This document shows positions 53,068 through 62,468 of a stretch of DNA of 64,000 bases, piece by piece (position 1 is the stretch's first letter; every line of letters starts with the position of its first letter). The position numbers were made by a program, and so were the translations under genes. The notes below the pieces were generated by a model that saw only the letters and a program-made list of their open reading frames with translations, was not told the origin of the DNA and searched no databases. Origin of the DNA: Rhizobium sp. Root708 (lineage in GTDB: Bacteria; Pseudomonadota; Alphaproteobacteria; Rhizobiales; Rhizobiaceae); contig NZ_LMHV01000044.1 of assembly GCF_001429725.1 (NCBI RefSeq), positions 271,096-335,095 on the forward strand, written 5' to 3'.

Positions 53068-54234
53068 TCAGGTGTTGAAGGACATCACGAGAGGTTTGCC
53101 GAACAGCCGAGCCCAAGCCTCTGTGCTGGCGTTCTGAATGGCGCCGATGGATGTCCCTTTGGTCCACCAGTCATTTCCGACCGCGATCATCAGATCTGGA
53201 TCATGGAGCATCGACTGCAGGACGGGCCAGATGATCAGTTGCTCGTAGCAAATGAGCGGAGCCACGCGCTGGCCGCCAACTGAGACAATCGGATTTGCGA
53301 AGACATCAGCACGGGCGCCGCCGCTCTTTCCAATCAGTGGCAGCCACGGCCGCCACATCGAACCAGGCACCGGCATGCGTTCCCGATAGAGGATCTCACT
53401 TTCGGTGGCCGAGATTCGGACCAGGACATTATCGTATCCCTGCGCATCGACCACAGCTGCGCCGGCGATGACGCTCAGATCGCCACCGGCGAGCTGCTGC
53501 CGCCACAAGCGCTCCACAGACGGCGTCCAAAACCCAAGAGCACTTTCAGGCAAGAGCATGGTGGTGACGTCGGGCCGGCGCTGTAGGCGCAGCGTTGTAA
53601 CAAGGTCACTATGGCGAGCAAGACTTGTATCGCGACCCAGACTATTACCGAGCTGCAGGTCGACGCCCTGCCACCCACGCCCTATGTCGGGAGTGGTCCA
53701 GAATGCGGCGGACCAGAGCCAGAAACCTACGAGGGTGATGGCTGCAGCCGGTCTATATCGCGTCGTCATGATCGCGAGACCGGCTGTCACTGCCGCAAGC
53801 CCTGACCATCCCCACCCTGGAAAAAGAACGCCTGCCGCAGTGACCGGATGGGCCCAGCCGACAATGCCGAATGGCGGAAGGGCCATGAGGACCATCGCGA
53901 TCGTATATCGCAGGGCTTTCCCGGCGCCGGATCGACGCGACCACAGGGCGACATGAACGAACACGAAGCCGCTTGAGGCGACAAGCCACAGTATCAGTCC
54001 CGGCCAGATGTCCGATTGATAGAAGGCAGCCACGCCCTGCGGAAGACCACGCGACGCCGCCAGAAAATAGGCAGCGGAAACCGCACTTGCAGTCCGACGG
54101 TTGCGTGCCAGTGACCAGAACGCTGGAAACGCGATTGCTACCGGAAGCGCCAATGCGTGTCCGCTCCAGGCTATGTAGCCAACCGTGGCAGAAGCCAGCG
54201 TGAGGGCAAGTGGCTTGATCCAGTCAGGGCGCAC
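53068..54234 (-). CDS. traB: conjugal transfer protein TraB
   Basis: A 388-residue membrane protein. The N-terminal half has about six hydrophobic segments. The C-terminal half resembles a nitrilase/apolipoprotein N-acyltransferase fold (TTMLLPESALGFW, APLICYEQLI, DLMIAVGNDWWTKG), with the Glu-Lys-Cys triad at least partly visible. It affects conjugation efficiency in Ti plasmids; the substrate is not established. Overlaps traF by 11 bases. Confidence 0.85.
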   Translation of the reverse strand: MRPDWIKPLALTLASATVGYIAWSGHALALPVAIAFPAFWSLARNRRTASAVSAAYFLAASRGLPQGVAAFYQSDIWPGLILWLVASSGFVFVHVALWSRRSGAGKALRYTIAMVLMALPPFGIVGWAHPVTAAGVLFPGWGWSGLAAVTAGLAIMTTRYRPAAAITLVGFWLWSAAFWTTPDIGRGWQGVDLQLGNSLGRDTSLARHSDLVTTLRLQRRPDVTTMLLPESALGFWTPSVERLWRQQLAGGDLSVIAGAAVVDAQGYDNVLVRISATESEILYRERMPVPGSMWRPWLPLIGKSGGARADVFANPIVSVGGQRVAPLICYEQLIIWPVLQSMLHDPDLMIAVGNDWWTKGTSIGAIQNASTEAWARLFGKPLVMSFNT

Positions 54235-54790
54235 AGGTCAGCACCTGTTTTGCAAAACCAAGGACACCGGACGCGGGGACCGGCCCGAAGTATCGCGAGT
54301 CCCAGGACCCGGGAAACGGCGAGAGAAGGAACAGGAAATCGGCTGGAACCGTCCCTCCCGCATACGGGCGCAAGGGCCGCCCGGTTCCGTCCCGAGCCAC
54401 GAGGTTGGAGCTTTCGATCGGCCGCCCATCGATCGTGACGTCGCCGGCAACATCAATCCGCTGACCGGCAATCGCCGCCACGGTCTTAATGAGCGGACCA
54501 AACCCGCCCGGGCATAGGCCCGCGCGAAGGTAGCCTCTCGCAAATCCCTCAAAGACAGCTTCGGTCTCAGGCGGGCAAACGAACAGCATGTCGCCGACGT
54601 GAACCGGGCGATCGAGGCGTGCGATACGCCATAGACCAAGCGGCTCGCTGGGCGTTGTGTTGATCCGCAGGCCACCGACGGCGCCGCCAGCAATCAGTGC
54701 AAGGGCAACGCCGAATGAGGCAGCGATCAGGGCGAGGGCAGGGCGCCTTTGGCGCGCTATGGCAGGGGTGGTTTTTTCGTGAGACGTCAT
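54224..54790 (-). CDS. traF: TraF, S26-family conjugal signal peptidase
   Basis: A 188-residue inner-membrane peptidase. One N-terminal helix, then TPSEPLGLWRI with the catalytic Ser and FGPLIKTVAAIAGQ with the general-base Lys. The family matures and cyclises conjugative pilin. Its start overlaps the traA stop by ATGA. No pilin (trbC) gene is present in the window, so the substrate must be encoded elsewhere. Confidence 0.9.
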   Translation of the reverse strand: MTSHEKTTPAIARQRRPALALIAASFGVALALIAGGAVGGLRINTTPSEPLGLWRIARLDRPVHVGDMLFVCPPETEAVFEGFARGYLRAGLCPGGFGPLIKTVAAIAGQRIDVAGDVTIDGRPIESSNLVARDGTGRPLRPYAGGTVPADFLFLLSPFPGSWDSRYFGPVPASGVLGFAKQVLTCAP

Positions 54791-57700
54791 TTCAGCGACA
54801 ACCCTTTCGTCTGGGTTTGGCGCATGGTTTCCGCCTGTTTAAGCGCCACAGCCGTTCGCTCATGCGCAGCCACTTGCTGAACAGTCCGGATCGTGTCCCA
54901 GGCCGACCGCAGCTCTTGTTTCTGCGCCGGCTGCATATCCGCGGATGCTGCGTCGAACGACCTGCCGTCCGCTGTCTTTGCCGCGAGCGGAAGGAAGGTT
55001 CTTTCCCCGAAGCGCTCCGACACAGCCTTGGCAAAACCTTCGAGCTCGGCCTTCACGATCTTGTCCGACAGAGCGAACTCGAGACCAGCGGGGATATCGT
55101 TTCGATCGATCGCATCGCGCACGCGCTCGAGCACCTGCTTTGCGGATGCGGAAAGGGCAGGGATATCGAGCGAGAGCTTGGTGCGGACCGCGCGTTGCTC
55201 GTCCTCATATCGGCTCGCCGCCTCAACGCGTTGCGCGATGAAACCCTGCAGATCGCGGGCAAGGGCCGGCACGTTGAGGATTGCTGTACCGCGCGCCTGC
55301 CTCTCGGCGCTGCCCGCAAACAGGCCAGTCTTCCCCTTCAGCGCGCCAAAGCTTTCCGGCCGCTCGGCAATCCGCATAAGCGTAGTTGCGGCAACCGTCC
55401 CATCCGTCAGCATAGCGTCGACATTGACCGCCTTGAAGGCGGCCTGCGGATCCGCAAAGACATAATGGAAGCGAGCAGAGACCTCCGACCAGCTGCCCTT
55501 CAGGCCGGGGTCGGCCGAGAGCCTGTCTTCGACCGCCTGAGCGATCGATCTGGGGAAGGTCGTCGTACCTGAGACCATGGGTTTTACCTCCTTGATTGCA
55601 GATGTTGTCGATGCGGTCGACTTCGCTCCGACAAGGCCGAGCTTTGTCGCAATGGCGGCAAGGCGCGCACCAATCTCGGCGAGTTTCGACGATTGACGGA
55701 CGGTCCATTGGAGCCGGTCGACGGCGACGGTGCGGGCGACATTCATGAGATGGAAGCCACGTGCCTGGGCAAATTGAAGCGCCGCGCGATAATGCGAAGC
55801 GTCCTGGTAATCCAGCGTCGTTTCCTTCGCTCCAGAGCGTGAAAGGCGCTCATGAAGGCGGGCCATCGCCAGCTCCTCGATCGGCACGACCTTCCAGGAA
55901 TTCCGGTCGACCTCCTTGCCATCGGGAAGTCTGACGCGCTGCGATCCGACGTGTTTCAAGCCAATCCGATCACCGATCTCGGCTTTCGATTCATTCATCG
56001 CCCGGGAGAGGTCGACACCCCAGACGGTGCCCTCCTGGCCATCGGAATAACCGAGCGTCACGTAATAGCTGTCCCGGTTGCCCGGCTTGTGTCCGTAGGG
56101 TGCTTCGCCATGGGCGAGAAGCACGCCGCCACGCCGTTGCGCGAACTCTTCCAGGCCGACATAGAGCTCGGCTGTCTCGCGATGGCGGGTCATGGCGACA
56201 TAGGAGAGGTGTCGGTCCAGCGTGCTCGATGCCAACACCTTGACGCGATCGACGGTGGCGCCCTGGCTCTTGTGGACCGTGGTGGCGTAGCCATGATCGA
56301 CATTGGCGTAGAAGCGTTGTTCTACCACGACGTGACGCCGCTCTTCACCATTGCCGATCTCGGCCACGATCTGTCCTGGCTGCGCCTCGACCACACGCGC
56401 CAACATGCCATTCTTGACGCCGAGCGATCCCTCATTCTTCAGGAAGACAATCTGATCGCCAGCCGCAAACTGCCTCGTCCCATCTTCCGTCTTGAACGCA
56501 TGGCCGACCTCGATCACGCCTCGCTCGACCAGTTTGCCGCGCGCCATCTCGTTCAACACCCGCACATCGACACGGCGATGGGCGAGGATCAGGGTTGCCT
56601 TGGCCGGATCGTGTTCGCGGTGCCAATCGGCGATCAGGGAGGTAATCGCCTCGTCCTTAGTCCAGGCGGTCCGCACCATATCGTGATACGCATAAGCGTC
56701 GAGCGCAGCCGAGACGTTTCCTCGCGCCAGATCGAGCGAGGCATCGCGCATCCATTGCTCGCGCTGGCGGTAGATCGTCCCCAGTTCCGCATAGCCGATC
56801 CGCTCGGCAATCGCGCGGAAGGCAGCACCGGCCCCTATCGGCTGAAGCTGCTCGGGATCGCCGACCAGTACGAGCTTCGCACCTGATGTCGTGACCGCTT
56901 CGACGAAGCGTGCCATCTGCCGGGACGAGACCATGCCCGCCTCGTCGAGAACGAAGACGGTCTTGTCATCGAGCCGGTCTCGCTGCTGATCCCATCGCAG
57001 CTCCCAGGCGGAGAGCGTGCGGGAGGCAATGCCCGCTTCCTTCTCCAGCCCCTCGGCCGCCTTGCCCGCGAGCGCGCCGCCGACGACGCGATGTCCGGCC
57101 GCTTCCCAGGCTTCGCGCGCCGCCTTCATCATCGTCGTCTTGCCAGCGCCCGCGCGGCCGATCACGGCAGCGATCCGCTCCGAACCAGTGACAAGTTCGA
57201 TCGCGGTTTTCTGCTCATCCGACAGGCGGTCATCGCGAGAGAATACGCGGTTCAGGACCGCTGGCTTGATGGCGTGAGAGGATCGCTGCGACAACCAGAT
57301 CGCCTGATTGGCCATCTGAGATTCAACGCGGATCAGCTCCCGTGTCGTGTACTTCGCCGCTGCCCTGACGCCGGTGGCGAGATCCATGCGCTCAAGGTCG
57401 AGCCGCAGCGTTTGTGGGCTCTGCAGGATCCGCGCCATCAGGTTCTGGAAGAGGCTCGCATCGTCGATGTAGCGATAGAGGATTTTGGCGACATCGCGTT
57501 CCTCGAAGACGCTTTTCTCGCGGGTGATGAGGTCGAGCACGATCTCCGGATCGCGCTGGATCCGCCGGGCATTCTCCGTGCGGCGTTCCTCCTGCAGCTC
57601 CAGCCGCTCAAGCGAGACCTTCTCTTCCCCGGCGTCGCCTTTCCGTTCGATCGCCTTCGTCCCGACGCCGAGATGGAGGGTCGGCGTCAACTCGATCCCT

Positions 57701-58368
57701 TGCTTCTCAAATGACCGTCCATCGATACGAATATCGAGACCCGCCAGCGCCAGATGCTGGTTCTGGATCGCAAACCATCCGTCGCGGAACGCGTTGAAGT
57801 CCTCGGCTCCGCCGGCCCATAGTTCGTAGACTTTTCTGCCGGCATCATTACGAACAGGATTGCCGTCAGCTCCTAAGACCGCGACCTTCTTGGCGCCAAA
57901 GCCGTCCCCGGTCAGTGGCCGCAAAGTGGTCATCAGATGGATGTGCGGATTGCCAGGGGAATCGTGAAAGACCCAGTCGGCCACCATGCCCTTGGCGGTG
58001 ATGTGCCGCTCGACGAAGTCGCGGACGAGGGCGATGTTTTGATCTGCGGTGAGCTCGATCGGAAGGGCAATTGTCACATCCTTGGCAAGCTGCGCATCGC
58101 TGCGCTTTTCGAATGTCTCAACCTTGTTCCAGAAGGCTTCCGAGGCGCCGGAGACCGAACGATCGGCGATCATTTCCTGCAACCATTCCGGTGCGCCCTC
58201 TGGAATGACGAACTCCTCACGCAGCAGCCCCTGCTTACTGGAGTAGTCGATCGTGCGGGCTTCCCGCTCGAACTCCATCTTGGCGCAATGCCGGTAGGCC
58301 GCCGACAGCACGGCGCTGCGGCCGGAGCCGCGAGCAACGATGCTGACTGAGAAATGCGGGACGGCCAA
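54787..58368 (-). CDS. traA: TraA relaxase-helicase
   Basis: A 1193-residue conjugative relaxase. Residues 1-230 are a MobA/MobL-type nicking domain with SAAYRHCAKMEF (candidate Tyr) and PGNPHIHLMTTLRPL (His metal ligands near 142-144). Residues 390-760 are a RecD/TraI-like helicase with Walker A GRAGAGKTT at 404-412 and Walker B VFVLDEAGM. The C-terminal third is helical. It would nick the adjacent oriT and unwind the plasmid. First gene of traAFBH, divergent from traCDG. Confidence 0.95.
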   Translation of the reverse strand: MAVPHFSVSIVARGSGRSAVLSAAYRHCAKMEFEREARTIDYSSKQGLLREEFVIPEGAPEWLQEMIADRSVSGASEAFWNKVETFEKRSDAQLAKDVTIALPIELTADQNIALVRDFVERHITAKGMVADWVFHDSPGNPHIHLMTTLRPLTGDGFGAKKVAVLGADGNPVRNDAGRKVYELWAGGAEDFNAFRDGWFAIQNQHLALAGLDIRIDGRSFEKQGIELTPTLHLGVGTKAIERKGDAGEEKVSLERLELQEERRTENARRIQRDPEIVLDLITREKSVFEERDVAKILYRYIDDASLFQNLMARILQSPQTLRLDLERMDLATGVRAAAKYTTRELIRVESQMANQAIWLSQRSSHAIKPAVLNRVFSRDDRLSDEQKTAIELVTGSERIAAVIGRAGAGKTTMMKAAREAWEAAGHRVVGGALAGKAAEGLEKEAGIASRTLSAWELRWDQQRDRLDDKTVFVLDEAGMVSSRQMARFVEAVTTSGAKLVLVGDPEQLQPIGAGAAFRAIAERIGYAELGTIYRQREQWMRDASLDLARGNVSAALDAYAYHDMVRTAWTKDEAITSLIADWHREHDPAKATLILAHRRVDVRVLNEMARGKLVERGVIEVGHAFKTEDGTRQFAAGDQIVFLKNEGSLGVKNGMLARVVEAQPGQIVAEIGNGEERRHVVVEQRFYANVDHGYATTVHKSQGATVDRVKVLASSTLDRHLSYVAMTRHRETAELYVGLEEFAQRRGGVLLAHGEAPYGHKPGNRDSYYVTLGYSDGQEGTVWGVDLSRAMNESKAEIGDRIGLKHVGSQRVRLPDGKEVDRNSWKVVPIEELAMARLHERLSRSGAKETTLDYQDASHYRAALQFAQARGFHLMNVARTVAVDRLQWTVRQSSKLAEIGARLAAIATKLGLVGAKSTASTTSAIKEVKPMVSGTTTFPRSIAQAVEDRLSADPGLKGSWSEVSARFHYVFADPQAAFKAVNVDAMLTDGTVAATTLMRIAERPESFGALKGKTGLFAGSAERQARGTAILNVPALARDLQGFIAQRVEAASRYEDEQRAVRTKLSLDIPALSASAKQVLERVRDAIDRNDIPAGLEFALSDKIVKAELEGFAKAVSERFGERTFLPLAAKTADGRSFDAASADMQPAQKQELRSAWDTIRTVQQVAAHERTAVALKQAETMRQTQTKGLSLK

Positions 58369-58454
58369 GACGAGAACGAGCTCCTAAGATCGAACGAAAT
58401 CAAACTGTTCGTCGGGAGCAGAGGGCTCATCCCACCCCATTGGCAGGGCCTAGA

Positions 58455-58495
58455 AGCAAAGCGTCGCGTCAGCGACGTATAATTGCGCCCTTCGG
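58455..58495. other. oriT: origin of transfer, Ti/Q-type nick region
   Basis: A 6-bp inverted repeat (CGTCGC / GCGACG, loop GTCA, 58462-58477) is followed by GTATAATTGCGCCCTT. This matches the conserved rhizobial oriT nick region, in which cleavage lies in the TATAATTGCGCCC core (known for Ti-type plasmids). It lies between the divergent traA and traC genes, as expected. Confidence 0.85.
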
Positions 58496-58547
58496 ATCCG
58501 CTCCTTCGGAACGGCGGGATCATTCGCCGAAAGCTGGCGCTTTGGCG

Positions 58548-58565
58548 AGGTGCAACGTTGCACCT
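58548..58565. promoter_or_regulatory. tra box-like TraR operator
   Basis: AGGTGCAACGTTGCACCT is a perfect 18-bp palindrome in the traA-traC gap. The length and TGCA half-sites fit the TraR tra box (ATGTGCAGATCTGCACAT in Ti plasmids). It could control both operons. A nearby short inverted repeat (AAAGC TGGC GCTTT) may be part of the same region. Confidence 0.75.
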
Positions 58566-58634
58566 TTCCATAGGGAGAAAATTCGGGGCAAGGTTTGGTT
58601 TCATCGGACTGAATGTAACGAGGAAGCGACGCCC

Positions 58635-58907
58635 ATGAAGAAGCCAACCGCCAAAATCCGGGAAGAGATTGCTCGCTTGCAGGAGCAACTCAAGCAGGCC
58701 GAAACCCGTGATGCCGAGCGCATCGGGCGCATTGCGTTACGTGCGGGGATCGGGGAGATCGAGATCGAAGAGGCTGATCTTCTGTCGGCGTTCGAAGAGG
58801 TCGCCGGCCGGTTTCGCGGAGGGACGAAACCGACCCAGGGACGCAAGCCTGCGGCCATGCCGCCGAACGGCGCTGGCGAGGCTGCGGGCCAATCTGCTGA
58901 GGCTTGA
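58635..58907 (+). CDS. traC: conjugal transfer protein TraC
   Basis: A 90-residue protein. A coiled-coil N-terminus (KIREEIARLQEQLKQAETRD), then RIGRIALRAGIGEIEIEEADL and a Gly/Pro/Ala tail, as in TraC of Ti plasmids. It is an accessory relaxosome component that helps TraA at oriT. AGGAAG precedes the ATG. First gene of traCDG. Confidence 0.85.
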   Translation: MKKPTAKIREEIARLQEQLKQAETRDAERIGRIALRAGIGEIEIEEADLLSAFEEVAGRFRGGTKPTQGRKPAAMPPNGAGEAAGQSAEA

Positions 58908-58911
58908 ACGG

Positions 58912-59124
58912 ATGCAGAAGATGACGGCAACCGAGGCCCGAAAAAAAGACGCGCGGGAGAAGATCGAGCTTGGCGGCCTGATCGTCAAGGCGGGCCTGCG
59001 TTTCGAGAAACGTGCGCTGCTGCTGGGGCTGCTGATCGATGCCTCCCAGCGGATTAAGGCTGACGAGGCGGAGCGAACCCGCCTGAGTGAACTCGGTGCG
59101 AAGGCGTTTTCCGATGACGCCTGA
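58912..59124 (+). CDS. traD: conjugal transfer protein TraD
   Basis: A 70-residue protein with a basic helix (TATEARKKDAREKIELGGLI) and a hydrophobic middle (FEKRALLLGLLIDASQ), matching the small TraD family between traC and traG. Starts 4 bases after the traC stop and overlaps the traG start. Required for transfer in Ti-like systems; mechanism unknown. Confidence 0.85.
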   Translation: MQKMTATEARKKDAREKIELGGLIVKAGLRFEKRALLLGLLIDASQRIKADEAERTRLSELGAKAFSDDA

Positions 59125-61066
59125 GAAGATTCTGGTCGCGAGCATTCCGGCCGTTGCCATGATCACCGTTTGTTTGATGCTCCCCGGCATCGAACGGTGG
59201 CTCTCGGCGTTCGGGACGACCGATCAGGCAAAGCCGATGCTCGGGCGGACAGGGCTGGCATTGCCCTTTGCGCTCGCCGGGGCCTGCGGGCTGATGTTTC
59301 TGTTTGGAACGAGGGGATCGATCAACGTCAAGGCGTCTGGTTGGAGCGTCGCCGTAGGTGGCCTCGGCGTGATCGTCGTCGCAGCGACCAGGGAGGGATC
59401 GCGCCTGCTGGCGTTTTCCGGCCAGGTCCCCGCGGGAAGGACCCTTGTGTCCTATGCCGATCCTTCGACCCTCGCAGGAGCGGGAACCGCGCTGCTCGTG
59501 ACGCTCGTCGCGCTGCGCGTTGCGAGGATAGGCAATGCGGCGTTCTCGCGAAGAGAGCCGAGACGCATCAGGGGAAAACGCGCCCTGCACGGGGAGGCCG
59601 ACTGGATGACGATGCAAGATGCCACAAAGCTCTTTCCGGAAACAGGCGGCATCGTCATCGGCGAGTGTTATCGTGTCGACCGGGACGATCCAGCGGCGAC
59701 GTCGTTTCGCCCGGGCGAGCCGACGACTTGGGGCAAGGGTGGCACCGCGCCACTCTTGTGTTTCGACGGCTCGTTCGGCTCGTCGCACGGGATCGTGTTC
59801 GCTGGCTCAGGTGGTTTCAAGACGACCTCCGTGACGGTCCCGACTGCTCTCAAATGGGGCGGCTCTCTGATCGTGCTCGATCCATCCAATGAGGTCGCGC
59901 CGATGGTGATGGAGCATCGGCAAACGGCAGGCCGGCGTGTCATCGCCCTCGATCCGAAAGACGCGAATTCTGGCTTCAACGCGCTCGACTGGATCGGTCG
60001 CCACGGCGGCACCAAGGAAGAAGATATCGCGGCCGTCGCGTCATGGATCATGAGCGATAGCGGTCGTGCGGCCGGTGTCCGAGATGACTTTTTTCGCGTG
60101 TCCGGTCTGCAGCTTCTGATCGCGATGATTGCAGACGTATGCCTGTCGGGACATACGGACGCGAAGCACCAGACATTGCGTCAGGTTCGCTCCAATCTTT
60201 CAGAGCCGGAGCCAAAACTCCGCGCACGCCTGCGAGAAATCTACGACAACTCCGCTTCCGAGTTCGTGAAGGAAAATGTCGCGGCCTTCGTCAACATGAC
60301 GCCAGAGACGTTTTCTGGCGTCTACGCCAACGTGGTCAAGGAAACGCATTGGCTAAGCTACGCGAACTACGGCGCCTTGGTCTCTGGTTCCAGCTTCTCC
60401 ACCGAGGCGCTAGGCGATGGTGAAACCGACATCTTCATCAACATCGACCTCAAGACTTTGGAAACCCACGCTGGTCTGGCGCGGGTCATCATCGGTGCCT
60501 TCCTTAACGCGATTTATAATCGCGACGGGGCGATCAAGGGCGGGGCACTGTTTCTCCTCGATGAGGTCGCAAGACTCGGCTACATGCGGGTGCTGGAGAC
60601 GGCACGCGACGCCGGCCGGAAATACGGCATCACGCTGACGATGATCTATCAGTCGATCGGCCAGCTGCGGGAAACATACGGCGGTCGCGACGCGTCCAGC
60701 AAGTGGTTCGAAAGCGCCAGTTGGATTTCATTTGCGGCCATCAACGATCCTGAAACCGCCGACTACATATCGCGCCGATGTGGCACGACAACGGTCGAGA
60801 TTGACCAGGTCAGCCGCAGTTTCCAATCGCGCGGATCATCGCGGACGCGCTCGAAGCAGCTCGCCTCCAGGCAGCTGATCCAGCCGCACGAGGTCCTGCG
60901 CATGCGTGCTGACGAGCAGATCGTCTTCACCGCCGGCAATGCGCCTTTGCGATGCGGACGCGCGATCTGGTTCCGCCGACCGGACATGACGTCGTGCGTC
61001 GGTGAGAACAGGTTTCAACGGCGGGTTGAGCCTGCCGAAGTACCCGCGTCGCGCGAACCGAACTAA
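59114..61066 (+). CDS. traG: TraG, VirD4-type coupling protein
   Basis: A 650-residue type IV coupling ATPase. N-terminal membrane helices lie near 7-25, 47-65, 77-92 and 120-135. Walker A GSGGFKTTS is at 231-239, a cytoplasmic ATPase body follows, and Walker B is GALFLLDEVARLG. It brings the TraA-DNA complex to the mating pore. The ATG at 59114 overlaps the traD stop. The mating-pore trb genes are not in the window. Confidence 0.95.
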   Translation: MTPEKILVASIPAVAMITVCLMLPGIERWLSAFGTTDQAKPMLGRTGLALPFALAGACGLMFLFGTRGSINVKASGWSVAVGGLGVIVVAATREGSRLLAFSGQVPAGRTLVSYADPSTLAGAGTALLVTLVALRVARIGNAAFSRREPRRIRGKRALHGEADWMTMQDATKLFPETGGIVIGECYRVDRDDPAATSFRPGEPTTWGKGGTAPLLCFDGSFGSSHGIVFAGSGGFKTTSVTVPTALKWGGSLIVLDPSNEVAPMVMEHRQTAGRRVIALDPKDANSGFNALDWIGRHGGTKEEDIAAVASWIMSDSGRAAGVRDDFFRVSGLQLLIAMIADVCLSGHTDAKHQTLRQVRSNLSEPEPKLRARLREIYDNSASEFVKENVAAFVNMTPETFSGVYANVVKETHWLSYANYGALVSGSSFSTEALGDGETDIFINIDLKTLETHAGLARVIIGAFLNAIYNRDGAIKGGALFLLDEVARLGYMRVLETARDAGRKYGITLTMIYQSIGQLRETYGGRDASSKWFESASWISFAAINDPETADYISRRCGTTTVEIDQVSRSFQSRGSSRTRSKQLASRQLIQPHEVLRMRADEQIVFTAGNAPLRCGRAIWFRRPDMTSCVGENRFQRRVEPAEVPASREPN

Positions 61067-61084
61067 ACGTGGGAGGATCCATCG

Positions 61085-61282
61085 ATGCGATATTGGGAAG
61101 CGTGTGAGGCACAGGTGCCGGCTGAAGACGCGATCGAGGAATGCCGCATCCACAAAGTGAGAGCCACCGTCCGAGAAGATGACAAGGCATTGGTCGATGA
61201 TGCCACCGGCGAGGTCATCGCGCATGCAGACGGGGAGAGGGAATATTATGGCGCGGATATCCTCGGCTATCTCGGATACTGA
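61085..61282 (+). CDS. small conserved protein downstream of traG
   Basis: A 65-residue acidic protein: MRYWEACEAQVPAEDAIEEC, then VRATVREDDKALVDDATGEV and a Tyr-rich end. GGGAGGATCCATCG precedes the ATG, 18 bases after traG, so it is probably the last gene of traCDG. Recurs after traG on rhizobial plasmids; function unknown. Confidence 0.7.
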   Translation: MRYWEACEAQVPAEDAIEECRIHKVRATVREDDKALVDDATGEVIAHADGEREYYGADILGYLGY

Positions 61283-61489
61283 TCAATGCCTCCGCGCCGC
61301 GAGAAGATCGTGACCCGAATGGGCGGAGACCGTTTACGGGCTTCGTTCGCCGTGGCGAATAGAGCAGTACGCCGAAGGCGGATCGCCCACGACCTGACGT
61401 TTCGAACGCTTCACCAGATTGCATCGATTACGCAGAACCGATTCATATTTGTCGTTGGACCGAGGACTCCGCACGCGCGATTCTCGGTC

Positions 61490-61798
61490 ATGATCTCTCA
61501 GCCCTACCAACTCTATGTTGAACGCACGGACCACGCCAAGAACATGGCTCGCTACTATTCGATGTCGATCGACGCCAACCTGTTCGGTGAACCTAGCCTG
61601 ACCCGTCGATGGGGAAGGATCGGCAGCAAGGGCCAGACCTTGATCCACCATTTCGAGCGGGAGCAGGATGCGGTTTGCCTCTTCCTGGAACTGACCCGGC
61701 AAAAGCGCGCGCGAGACTATCGAACGAGGTCGGCCATAACCCGGGAATCTGGTAGATGCGCTCCATCGACCGTCATCGAGCTTGGGACAATCCGATAA
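61490..61798 (+). CDS. WGR-domain protein
   Basis: A 102-residue protein. MISQPYQLYVERTDHAKNMA, then RYYSMSIDANLFGEPSLTRR and WGRIGSKGQ form a complete WGR domain, named for the Trp-Gly-Arg seen here. The domain binds nucleic acid in poly(ADP-ribose) polymerases and in many plasmid-borne bacterial proteins. The ATG at 61490 matches family starts; the frame upstream is not credible. Confidence 0.8.
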   Translation: MISQPYQLYVERTDHAKNMARYYSMSIDANLFGEPSLTRRWGRIGSKGQTLIHHFEREQDAVCLFLELTRQKRARDYRTRSAITRESGRCAPSTVIELGTIR

Positions 61799-61810
61799 AA
61801 TCAATTCTGA

Positions 61811-62231
61811 AAAGCGCGTATCGCCGCTGTTCTGCTAGGGGCTATCTCGCCTGTTTCCTACGTTGAAGTCGTGCAATCCGCTCAAACCGTGAGATACCCC
61901 AAATGTGCATCCGGTGTGTGTTACAACTGTGTTGCCGACGGTGATACGCTATGGATAAACGGCCAGAAGGTGCGGGTTGCGAAATCGACACCCCGGAAAT
62001 TAGCACGCCGGAAGCGCGTCGGAACTGGCACTTGGCACTAAGGCAACAGAACGGTTGATCGAACTCGTCAATGAGGGGCCATTCCAACTCCGGGCTTGGC
62101 CAGGCAGTAATACGGATGGTTACGGCCGCAAGCTCCGGGTTCTCGCCCGAGACGGACGAAGCCTCGGCGATAGGCTGGTTGAGGAGGGCTTGGCGCGGAC
62201 CTGGTGGGGTCGGCGAGAACCCTGGTGCTGA
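61811..62231 (+). pseudogene. secreted thermonuclease-like protein, multiply frameshifted
   Basis: Three frames rebuild a staphylococcal-nuclease-like protein of about 140 residues: IAAVLLGAISPVSYV (signal-like) to NCVADGDTLWINGQKVRVA; EIDTPEISTPEARR; and KATERLIELVNEGPFQLRAW to YGRKLRVLARDGRSLGDRL and WWGRREPWC. Indels lie near 61985 and 62025, and no usable start codon is present. The motifs VADGDT, DTPE and YGRKLR are conserved, so the gene was intact recently. Such genes often follow the tra region on rhizobial plasmids. Confidence 0.75.
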
Positions 62232-62468
62232 CGAACCGGCCCGCCGAAGCGGGCAAGATCCTCTTTTTGGGGCGCCTCAGTGGCGCTGGTTCCGAAGTTA
62301 ACCTCGATGTCTATGAAGAAAGGGATCTTGATAGCGTCTTCAGACCGAGCTTTCCTTCCGGAAGAATTGACCGATGACCTTGCCGATAGTGCGCAGACGG
62401 TGGCCGGCGAAATGGGGTCACAGGAGAACCGCGAGAGTCGGCCATGGCGCATCGCTATCGGTTGCCTC

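Noticed and set aside
55852..56886. 344-codon plus-strand frame inside traA
   Set aside because: Antisense to the relaxase-helicase gene; a shadow of high-GC coding sequence.
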